DNA from: UBA4479 sp963974935
Lineage (GTDB): Bacteria > Pseudomonadota > Alphaproteobacteria > Rhodospirillales > Casp-alpha2
DNA length: 64,000 nucleotides
Assembly (NCBI GenBank): GCA_963974935.1
Contig: CAXBEV010000001.1
Location: 682,001-746,000 of the forward strand
Reading direction: 5' to 3'
A program made the position numbers and the translations under genes. Of the stretch, positions 52,726 through 59,528 are shown in pieces; positions within the stretch are counted from its first letter, which is position 1; each line of letters starts with the position of its first letter. Under the pieces are notes generated by a model. That model searched no databases and was not told the DNA's origin. It saw nothing but the letters and a program-made list of their open reading frames with translations.

Positions 52726-53814
52726 CTAGCCCGCCTCGACATCGCCGCGTTTCAGCGGCTCGCCGGCAAGCTTATCGACACTGAGCTTACGCCCAAGCAT
52801 GTCGTCGCGCTGATACGGCAAAATCGCGTCGGCAGGTGCCGGGCGTAGACTTTTGAGATCGCTATCGCTGAGCGTATCGCCGGCTTTCATGTCCCGTTCC
52901 AGGTGCAGTGCGCGGCGTTGCACGATCACAGTTTCGGTTTCGTTATCCTGCACCCGCTTGATGCCGTCACCGAGGGCAGCTTCAATTTCTCGGGTGCGTG
53001 CCACCATTTCGGCCCACGTCTTCGGCGTCATTGAGAATGGATGATCCGGCCCGGTGCGGTCGTTGTCGTCGGTGAAATGTTTCTCGATGCAGCGCGCGCC
53101 CATGGTGACGGCCGCCAACGTTGTGGCATGACCGGGCGTGTGATCGGAAAGGCCGATGATCATGCCGGGCCACGCGGCCTTATAGGTTTCGAGCACACGG
53201 AGATTGATGTGATGAAAATTCTCGACAGCGCCGGTGTAGTTGGTGTTGCACTGCATCAGCGCGAGCTGTGGCGTTTCGCAGAGCACGATGTCGACGGCGC
53301 GTTTGACGTCGTCCCAACTGGATGCCCCGGTTGCCATGAAAACTGGCTTGCCGCGCATGCTGATCTGGCGAAGGATTTCAGGTGTGGTGATGTCGCCGGA
53401 CCCGATCTTAAACGCCGGCACCAACGGATCGACGGTATCGATGGCGGCTTTGTCATAGGGAGACGTCATGAAATGAATGCCGGCGGCATCGCATTCCGCT
53501 TTCAAGACATCGTCCCATTCACGGCGGTATTCGTTTTCTTCGTAGACGTCATATACAGATTTACCCCAAGCGTCTTGATGCTTGGCGCTGACGTCGAGTT
53601 GACGGAAACCTTTGTCGGAAACCAGATCGCGTGCCGTGAAATGTTGAAACTTGGCCGCGTCGCCGCCAGCATCGCGGACATGCCAGATCAGCGCCTTGGC
53701 CCGCTCTAAATCGCCATCGTGATTGGACGCGATGTCGGCGATGAAATAGGTCGGCTTATCAAGGGCGATGGTTGTGTCGGCGACGTGCAGTTCGGTTGCG
53801 TAGCGCATGGCCAT
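52726..53814 (-). CDS. pseI: Nonulosonic acid synthase (PseI/NeuB/SpsE family)
   Basis: This enzyme condenses a 6-deoxy-amino sugar with phosphoenolpyruvate to form a nine-carbon acid. The TIM-barrel part begins with YFIADIASNHDGDLERAK (23-40) and has FKIGSGDITTPEILRQIS, LMQCNTNYTGAVEN and IGLSDHTPGHATTLAAV. The C-terminal SAF (antifreeze-like) domain (about 298-357) has ALHLERDMKAGDTLSDSDLK. It is 362 residues long. With PseG and PseB in the window, pseudaminic-type acid is favoured over sialic acid, but the symbol is provisional. It follows PseB by 26 bases. Confidence 0.85.
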   Translation of the reverse strand: MAMRYATELHVADTTIALDKPTYFIADIASNHDGDLERAKALIWHVRDAGGDAAKFQHFTARDLVSDKGFRQLDVSAKHQDAWGKSVYDVYEENEYRREWDDVLKAECDAAGIHFMTSPYDKAAIDTVDPLVPAFKIGSGDITTPEILRQISMRGKPVFMATGASSWDDVKRAVDIVLCETPQLALMQCNTNYTGAVENFHHINLRVLETYKAAWPGMIIGLSDHTPGHATTLAAVTMGARCIEKHFTDDNDRTGPDHPFSMTPKTWAEMVARTREIEAALGDGIKRVQDNETETVIVQRRALHLERDMKAGDTLSDSDLKSLRPAPADAILPYQRDDMLGRKLSVDKLAGEPLKRGDVEAG

Positions 53815-53840
53815 GTATCCTTATCGCGCGCGGGCCCGCG

Positions 53841-54908
53841 TTAATTCGCCATTTCGGGCATTTGCCCCATGCTGTGCAACAGGGTGCGGAGCGTCTCGAT
53901 GTCCAGCCATTCGGTGTTTAAGTCACTGGTATAGGCGAAGTCCATCGGCACCTGTGTGGCACGGTTACCGAAACGCTCGGCAATCGACGGGATCGGGAGA
54001 TCGAGCTGCGATTCCATGATGAAGCGGTCCGTGAATTCATAGGTCTCGCGGTTATCGTCCAGTGGGATCATGGTTTCGTGTAGCTTTTCGCCGGGGCGAA
54101 TGCCGATGGTATGGGTCTTGATATCGGGCGCCATGGCAGCCGCCAAATCCAGCACCGACATGGACGGGATTTTGGGCACGAAAATTTCGCCGCCCGCCAT
54201 CATCGCAAAGCACGACAATACAAAGTTAGTGGCCTGCGGTAGGGTAATCCAAAAGCGCGTCATGCGATCATCAGTGATCGGCAGACTTTCGACGTCGTCT
54301 TCGATCATACGTTTAAAGACCTCGACCACGCTGCCCCGCGAGCCGACGACATTGCCGTAGCGCACGACGGAAAACCGCGTGCCGGCGCTGCCGCTCATAT
54401 AGTTGCCGGCGATGAAGATTTTGTCAGATGCCAGTTTCGAAGCGCCATACAGATTAACCGGATTCGCGGCCTTATCGGTGGACAGTGCGATCACCTGTTT
54501 GACGCCGGCGCGCATGGCGGCGCGGATCACATTCTCGGCGCCGATCACATTGGTGCGGATGCATTCGAACGGGTTGTATTCCGACGCGCCGACCTGCTTC
54601 ATGGCAGCGGCGTGGACCACGTAGTCGACACTACGCATGGCCATCTCGAGCCGTTGCGCGTCGCGTACGTCACCGATGAAGAAACGCAAGAACGGATATT
54701 CGTTCTCGGGATAGCGGAGCGACAACTCGTGCTGTTTGAATTCGTCCCTTGAAAAGATGATGACGCGCCTGGGCGCGAAATTATCGATGATCGTCTGCAA
54801 AAAGGCTTTACCGAATGACCCGGTGCCCCCGGTGATCAAGATCGACTTGCCGTTTAAGTCAAATGCAGGGTCGTCAAAGGGCCGAAGAATAGCGGCTTGA
54901 TTGGTCAT
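53841..54908 (-). CDS. pseB: UDP-GlcNAc 4,6-dehydratase (inverting), PseB type
   Basis: PseB makes the keto-sugar that starts pseudaminic acid synthesis. The SDR features are ILITGGTGSFGKAF (23-36), AAAMKQVGASEYNPFE (about 100-115, typical of the PseB/FlmA/CapD short group, with M103 and K104), and Y154-K158 in LYGASKLASDK. With 355 residues it has the single-domain length and no membrane part. It lies between flaF and pseI. The DegT enzyme at 32420-33610 is the candidate for the next step. Confidence 0.85.
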   Translation of the reverse strand: MTNQAAILRPFDDPAFDLNGKSILITGGTGSFGKAFLQTIIDNFAPRRVIIFSRDEFKQHELSLRYPENEYPFLRFFIGDVRDAQRLEMAMRSVDYVVHAAAMKQVGASEYNPFECIRTNVIGAENVIRAAMRAGVKQVIALSTDKAANPVNLYGASKLASDKIFIAGNYMSGSAGTRFSVVRYGNVVGSRGSVVEVFKRMIEDDVESLPITDDRMTRFWITLPQATNFVLSCFAMMAGGEIFVPKIPSMSVLDLAAAMAPDIKTHTIGIRPGEKLHETMIPLDDNRETYEFTDRFIMESQLDLPIPSIAERFGNRATQVPMDFAYTSDLNTEWLDIETLRTLLHSMGQMPEMAN

Positions 54909-54982
54909 GGCGTTTCTCGCTCAATAACTCAGGGTTCAATTTTCGTGCGCGGACATGTTTTATGTCCGCGAATGTCTCGGGC

Positions 54983-55450
54983 TTAAATCTCGATTTTGAC
55001 AGGATCACCTTTTTCGTCGGTTTCCGCCGTAGCGAGTTCAGCGGTTTCGTCTTCAGGCAAGTCTTCCGGGCTGCCCATCAGGCCGGCGGCAATGTTGCGG
55101 TTGATGTTGATCAACGTTGCTGCTTTTTCAGGTGATGGGTTCAGCATCGTGTCCATGGTGTGTTTGTCGATGAATTGACACAGCGTCAGGATGTTGCGTT
55201 GCAGATCAGGGGGCAGAGGATTTTCACCGACCGCCTGTTCAGCCTGTATAATCGTCCAGATGCGGAGGTTGAGGCGCAATGCATCACGGAGCCTGCGCTT
55301 ATCGGTCGGGCTTTTGAAATCACCGTATTGCACCACGGCCGCGATCCGGCGCGCGGCTTCGATCAGTGCCCAAGCTTCGTTGTAGCGCGGGTTGCCCGGG
55401 CTCGGTAGATTTTTGCGTTCGTATTCCGCAATACTTTGGTCGTATGACAC
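54983..55450 (-). CDS. flaF: Flagellin biosynthesis regulator FlaF
   Basis: FlaF is needed for flagellin synthesis in Alphaproteobacteria and works with FlbT. The start is GTG 55450, because GGAGG stands 6 bases before it and the protein then opens with the family's SYDQSIAEY; an upstream ATG at 55483 has no such site. Residues 1-110 match FlaF (NEAWALIEAARRIAAVVQYG, LRDALRLNLRIWTIIQAEQA). The tail after 125 is acidic and extends it to 155 residues, longer than the usual 110-120. The gene is separated from flbT by two others. Confidence 0.85.
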   Translation of the reverse strand: MSYDQSIAEYERKNLPSPGNPRYNEAWALIEAARRIAAVVQYGDFKSPTDKRRLRDALRLNLRIWTIIQAEQAVGENPLPPDLQRNILTLCQFIDKHTMDTMLNPSPEKAATLININRNIAAGLMGSPEDLPEDETAELATAETDEKGDPVKIEI

Positions 55451-55514
55451 TTTTGACCTCCGATGGATCGATGCTGCCGACATTCGGCGTTCTTGGTGGG
55501 TCGTGGTTATTTCT

Positions 55515-55528
55515 GTGGCCTAGGCCAC
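55515..55528. promoter_or_regulatory. 14-bp palindrome upstream of flaF
   Basis: GTGGCCTAGGCCAC is a perfect palindrome and is nested in a wider inverted repeat, TCGTGG (55501-55506) with CCACGA (55525-55530). It lies 65-78 bases before the flaF GTG in a 244-base gap without any gene. It may be an operator or a hairpin. I find no sigma-54 pair in this gap. Confidence 0.35.
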
Positions 55529-55694
55529 GATCAAAACCCGAATGCTCCCACTTTTTTCACACTACAGCATTGTTTCAAAAAAATGGTTTCAGAATCCCTA
55601 AGATTGCCTCTCGTCATCGCCATTAATCCAAGAACTACGTTGATTTTTAGCGAATTTGTTCGTTTCCAGCAGTGAGGACGGTCACATGGTGAAT

Positions 55695-56405
55695 TCACGA
55701 CCCAGTGTTGGCTTTTTTGCTGGCCATGAGAACCTCTGCCTGCTGCCAATCACCCATGTGGTTAATATCTAGAATGTGATCGGTTGAAATCACGTGGTAA
55801 AGCGGTTTTGCGTCGCGCACTGTACCGGTTTCGACAAGATGGTCGCGCGCGCAGATCTCGACAACACCGTTGATTTCGTAAAGCGGTTCGTAATCCTGGC
55901 GGTTCGGGTACGGTGGCCATTCCCCCATCAACGGGCTCAAGTGCGGCCCATCCAACCGGCACAGATAATAATGGGTGCGAGGGTCAATCTCGTGCACGGT
56001 GGTCAGCGAAAGTGCTGGCTGGTTGGTGATAAAGGCATCAATCGCGCCGATAATTTCAGTATTGGTGCGCAACGGATAGGTCGCGAATAAATTGACCACC
56101 GCGTCAACCTTGCGACCGGTTTTTTCTTCATAGGTCAGTACGGCGTGGCGTACCGCACCACCACTGTGTGCGGTATCGCTGGCGTGTTCGGATGGCCGGT
56201 CGATGACGTGCTGAACCCCAAGCGATTCTGAAATCGCACCGATAAACTCACTATCCGTGGAGACGCAAAAATCATCAAGCCGGTCATTGCTCAATGCGGA
56301 TTCGATGGTGTAGGCGATCAGCGGTTTACCGCAAAGATGGCGGAGATTTTTCGCCGGAATTTGTTTCGAGCCGCCGCGTGCCGGCATCACCCCCAAGACA
56401 AACAT
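55695..56405 (-). CDS. pseF: CMP-nonulosonic acid synthetase (NeuA/PseF family)
   Basis: The enzyme activates the nine-carbon acid with CTP before transfer. The signature ARGGSKQIPAKNLRHLCGKP (9-28) and VNLFATYPLRTNTEIIGAID are diagnostic of CMP-sugar synthetases. The product has 236 residues, typical for the family. It follows the TPR-GT9 gene by 4 bases and precedes flaF. With pseB and pseI on the same strand it completes the late part of a Pse-like pathway. The exact acid (pseudaminic, legionaminic or a variant) is not determined. Confidence 0.85.
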   Translation of the reverse strand: MFVLGVMPARGGSKQIPAKNLRHLCGKPLIAYTIESALSNDRLDDFCVSTDSEFIGAISESLGVQHVIDRPSEHASDTAHSGGAVRHAVLTYEEKTGRKVDAVVNLFATYPLRTNTEIIGAIDAFITNQPALSLTTVHEIDPRTHYYLCRLDGPHLSPLMGEWPPYPNRQDYEPLYEINGVVEICARDHLVETGTVRDAKPLYHVISTDHILDINHMGDWQQAEVLMASKKANTGS

Positions 56406-56409
56406 GGCG

Positions 56410-58185
56410 TCAGCGCGCCATCGTCGTGAGTCGCTGGGCAGCGTCCGAGATTACACTCGGCCAGTCGCCGGGGGTGGGTTGGCGGATCAAATCGACGCTG
56501 TCGTACCAAGGCGTATCGTCGCGCCCAAGCATGTAGCGCCAGTCTGCGACATAGGCGATCAGCCCCCAACATGGCTTGCCGAGTGCACCGGCGAGATGCA
56601 GCGTTGCGGTATCAACGGTGATCACCAGATCCAGCGCGTCAACGATTGCAGCCGCGTCGGCGAAGTCGTTGATCAGTGGGCGTAGATCTGTAACGCCGGG
56701 CAGATCACCTTCTGCACCGACATCTAAGCGCACGAATGTGCAGCCTTCAACCGCCAGCAACGGCGCCAAGTCATCCGGCGTCATTGAACGTTTGAAGTTC
56801 TCTTTATGCAATGTCGAGCCCTGCCAGTTGATCCCAACTTTGAGGCCGGTAAGTTCTGCCAACGCAGCGGCGATGTCGCCACTGGGTTTGGGTGCTTGAA
56901 GATATGCCGCGCCGGAAATCTCATCCGGCGACGCAATCCCCAGCGTAAGAGGTAGGCTCATAACGGTGATCTGATAGTCGATGTTGTCGAGCGTGTCGTT
57001 TGGTCGGACTATGTCAAAGGGTGCATCCATACCTTCGATGAGGCGCAGCAATTCCGGTTGCACGGCGAATTTGACGTTGGCGCCGCGTGCGGCCAGCGGC
57101 GCGATAAAGCGGGCAAATTGCAAGGTGTCACCGAAGCCTTGTTCCGAACAGACGATGATCGATTTGCCGTTAATGTCACTGCCGTCCCATGTCGGGAGCG
57201 GAAGAATTCCCCAAGGGCGTTTGAATTCTCCGACATCCAAGCGGCGCTCATAATCTTTAAGGCCCTGTACCCATTCGCCTTTTAACAGCCGTAGCATGCC
57301 CAGGTTGCTGGTCGCATTGGCGTCATCAGGCGCAAGTTCGAGGGCGCGCATAAAATATTGTTCAGCCTCGTCAAACAGTCCCAACTCGCGGTAAATGGTA
57401 CCGGCTAGATTCTGTACGCGGGTATCTTCGTCTGTCATCGCGAGGGCTTTTTCGACGTGTAGGCGGGCGTCGTCGAGGCGCCCGGCTCGGCGCTCCGCCG
57501 TCGCCAAGGCTGTCAGCATCCCGGCGTCGTCGGGTTGCCGTTCAAGCGCACGTTCGATCACCGCACATGCCTCATCGTAGCGGCTGGCGAGCATCAAGGC
57601 GTTGCCGAGGTTAATACCCATCTCGGGTGTCGCGTTGGGGTTGGCGGTCGCGATCTCCAAATGCGGGATGGCGGCATCATGATCGCCACGCTCTGCCATG
57701 ATGCAGCCGATGTCGTTGTTGGCTTGCAGATGATTTGGCGCCATCTCAAGCGTGCGTTTCAACAGCGCCATCGTTTTGTCTTTGTGGCCGGAGAGGTTCT
57801 CCGCCAAGGCCTGCATATATATCAAGTCGGCATCGTCTGGGGCAGCGGCCTGCGCCTTGGCGAGATTACGCAGCGCGCGCTGCGTGCGGTGCTGGCGTAA
57901 ATAAGTCTCGGCCAGCCGACGGTGCCCAAGCGCCGACGTCGGCGCCTCGTCAGCGGCCTTGCGATAAAAGTTTTCGGCCTTTGTCGTGTCACCCATGGCG
58001 GCTGCGATGTCGCCCAAGCCACAAAGCGCAATCGGATTGGAAGGCTGCAGCCCCAACAACTCGGTGAAAATCGTCGCCGCCGTGTCGCCATCGCCTTGCA
58101 GCAGGGCGTTATTACCTGCGCGCCCGGCTTCGGCGATCAGTTCAGATAGTTGCTCGGCACTTGGGAGTTTATCGTCGGGTGCCAT
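56410..58185 (-). CDS. TPR-repeat protein with C-terminal GT9-like domain
   Basis: About ten tetratricopeptide repeats fill residues 15-310, for example LGLFDEAEQYFMRALELAPD. The GT9-like domain has IIVCSEQGFGDTLQFARFIA (about 343-362), GINWQGSTLHKENFKRSMTP and LVITVDTATLHLAGALGKPC. Layout and motifs match the proteins at 20887-22449 and 50083-51768, so a threefold paralogous set is present. It shares one base with the flbT stop and leads into the CMP-sugar synthetase gene. Confidence 0.8.
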   Translation of the reverse strand: MAPDDKLPSAEQLSELIAEAGRAGNNALLQGDGDTAATIFTELLGLQPSNPIALCGLGDIAAAMGDTTKAENFYRKAADEAPTSALGHRRLAETYLRQHRTQRALRNLAKAQAAAPDDADLIYMQALAENLSGHKDKTMALLKRTLEMAPNHLQANNDIGCIMAERGDHDAAIPHLEIATANPNATPEMGINLGNALMLASRYDEACAVIERALERQPDDAGMLTALATAERRAGRLDDARLHVEKALAMTDEDTRVQNLAGTIYRELGLFDEAEQYFMRALELAPDDANATSNLGMLRLLKGEWVQGLKDYERRLDVGEFKRPWGILPLPTWDGSDINGKSIIVCSEQGFGDTLQFARFIAPLAARGANVKFAVQPELLRLIEGMDAPFDIVRPNDTLDNIDYQITVMSLPLTLGIASPDEISGAAYLQAPKPSGDIAAALAELTGLKVGINWQGSTLHKENFKRSMTPDDLAPLLAVEGCTFVRLDVGAEGDLPGVTDLRPLINDFADAAAIVDALDLVITVDTATLHLAGALGKPCWGLIAYVADWRYMLGRDDTPWYDSVDLIRQPTPGDWPSVISDAAQRLTTMAR

Positions 58186-58661
58186 CAGGCCTCCGCGTTG
58201 CTGGGGGATGAGGCGCCGCCGGCGGCGTCGGAATCCGCTTCGTCCGCCATGTTATTAAGCTTATCGATGCCCTTGTTGACGGCGTCGAAGGTTTTGACTT
58301 CGTGGGAAATCAAATTTCGGGTTGCTTTGAGGCCTTTGTACAGGTCGCCATCCGCCACGTTACGTTGGATATTCTCGCCGATGTCGGCGGCGCTCGGACA
58401 CGCGTCAATGTAGTCTTTAAGGAATTGGTTGAAGCGGGCCAGATGCTCGTCACGGGTTTCGCGGAAAATATACGCGCACTGCAACTCGAAATAGACCCTG
58501 GATGCCGGCGTTGCGGCTTCTTGGTTCGACAAGATCTCTTTCTCGCGCATGATCGACGCTTTGTTGTGCACCAATAGCTGCGCATTGGAGCCGACGTTTT
58601 CCATCACAGCCCCATTCACGATCATTTTCTCGCCGTGCTTAAAATCTAATTTGAGAGGCAC
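58185..58661 (-). CDS. flbT: Flagellin translation regulator FlbT
   Basis: In Caulobacter FlbT binds the flagellin mRNA leader and promotes its decay until hook assembly is done. The start is GTG 58661 with AAGGAG 7 bases before it; the protein then opens PLKLDFKHGEKMIVNGAVME, the FlbT N-terminus, and has LLVHNKASIMREKEILSNQE. An ATG at 58703 would add 14 residues not in the family. The product has 158 residues with a short Asp/Ala/Ser-rich tail. It shares one base with the next gene (TGATG). Confidence 0.88.
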   Translation of the reverse strand: MPLKLDFKHGEKMIVNGAVMENVGSNAQLLVHNKASIMREKEILSNQEAATPASRVYFELQCAYIFRETRDEHLARFNQFLKDYIDACPSAADIGENIQRNVADGDLYKGLKATRNLISHEVKTFDAVNKGIDKLNNMADEADSDAAGGASSPSNAEA

Positions 58662-58843
58662 TGGATCGCTCCTTCGATCGACCGGTTCAACAATGCATTC
58701 CAATTTGGCGTCATCATTGACGCTGGCCGCTGCAACATCATCATTGCGGCTATCATAATGGCTTGTCGCACCTTAGCAAAAAAATGTTGGCCAAAGAACC
58801 CACGGCCCCGGCGGTTATGTCGGCTGAGTATGGACCGAGAAAC

Positions 58844-58858
58844 ATAAGGGTGTGTTAA
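58844..58858 (-). promoter_or_regulatory. Candidate CtrA box upstream of flbT
   Basis: On the minus strand TTAA-CACACCC-TTAT is one mismatch from TTAA-N7-TTAA, 183 bases upstream of the flbT GTG. It lies in the 297-base gap 58662-58958, which holds no other gene. It could equally be chance in an AT-rich segment. Confidence 0.3.
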
Positions 58859-58958
58859 GGAATGTGCACCGTCCGTGCAAAAGACAAAAAACTCTGTTCC
58901 GGCTCTATGGCCGGTTCAGAATGCAGTCAAAAGCCTTATGTCGCCAAACAAGAACGCG

Positions 58959-59201
58959 TTAAACGGTGACATCCAAGTTTGGATTGCCAGCATTATCTTG
59001 CTTCTTTTGCTCAGGTCCAGTGTCGGTTCCGTTACGCTCGCTTTCCGCAGCAGCGTCAGCACGACGCGCTGTACGCGCTTCCGGTGAAGTGTCGGTCACA
59101 CGCTCAAGATTCTCACGAACCTGCAACTCACCTGCAGCTTTGGTAAGCGTAAGGGCCGCGTTCGGATAGGGCGGCGGAAGATTGCCAATCAAGTTGCTCA
59201 T
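58959..59201 (-). CDS. Small hypothetical protein (80 aa)
   Basis: I do not recognise this protein. It begins MSNLIGNLPPPYPNAALTLT, then has a helical, charged middle (ERVTDTSPEARTARRADAAA) and a polar tail ending in NLDVTV. There is no membrane segment or signal peptide. GGAG lies a few bases before the ATG. Its place between flgL and flbT suggests a flagellar role. The tail is rich in residues typical of disorder. A spurious gene is possible, but the start site and compact gap support it. Confidence 0.5.
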   Translation of the reverse strand: MSNLIGNLPPPYPNAALTLTKAAGELQVRENLERVTDTSPEARTARRADAAAESERNGTDTGPEQKKQDNAGNPNLDVTV

Positions 59202-59340
59202 CCTTTTTCTCCAGTCAGAGCATCGAAGTTACGGGGGTGGCATTAACCCTTGAACTTCGCGGTGCCAAATGACACCTGAAACGCTATTTCTTGCGTTTCT
59301 TCGTTAATCTACAGAAACATCAAAACTTAATGTTTCCACC

Positions 59341-59365
59341 AAAAGGCTCGAAAACAACCGAGCCT
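59341..59365 (-). terminator. Intrinsic terminator downstream of flgL
   Basis: On the minus strand AGGCTCG and CGAGCCT form a 7-bp stem with an 8-base loop, followed by TTTT. It should end the flgK-flgL transcript. The 327-base gap 59202-59528 otherwise holds the stem-loop at 59501 and, near 59228-59262, GAAGTT...AACTTC that could fold in the leader of the 80-residue gene. Confidence 0.6.
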
Positions 59366-59500
59366 GCAAGCGATGCTTATACGGTCATTTAACTATACAC
59401 TCACCACTCACAAACAGATATTAGCCAATTCTGTCAATTGGGTCAATGAAAATTAACAGAAGATGAATATCTGGCCGTGCTGATTCATTTAGGTAGGGTG

Positions 59501-59525
59501 TTAGGCCGATAATATAGCGGCCTAA
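59501..59525 (-). terminator. Stem-loop directly after flgL stop
   Basis: TTAGGCCG and CGGCCTAA are exact 8-bp arms around a 9-base loop, 3 bases after the flgL stop. No T-run follows, so it is probably a stability hairpin ahead of the terminator at 59341-59365. Confidence 0.4.
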
Positions 59526-59528
59526 TTG

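Noticed and set aside
59202..59340. Sigma-54 promoter for the 80-residue gene
   Set aside because: TGGCAC occurs on the minus strand, but the -12 GC is missing at the required spacing.
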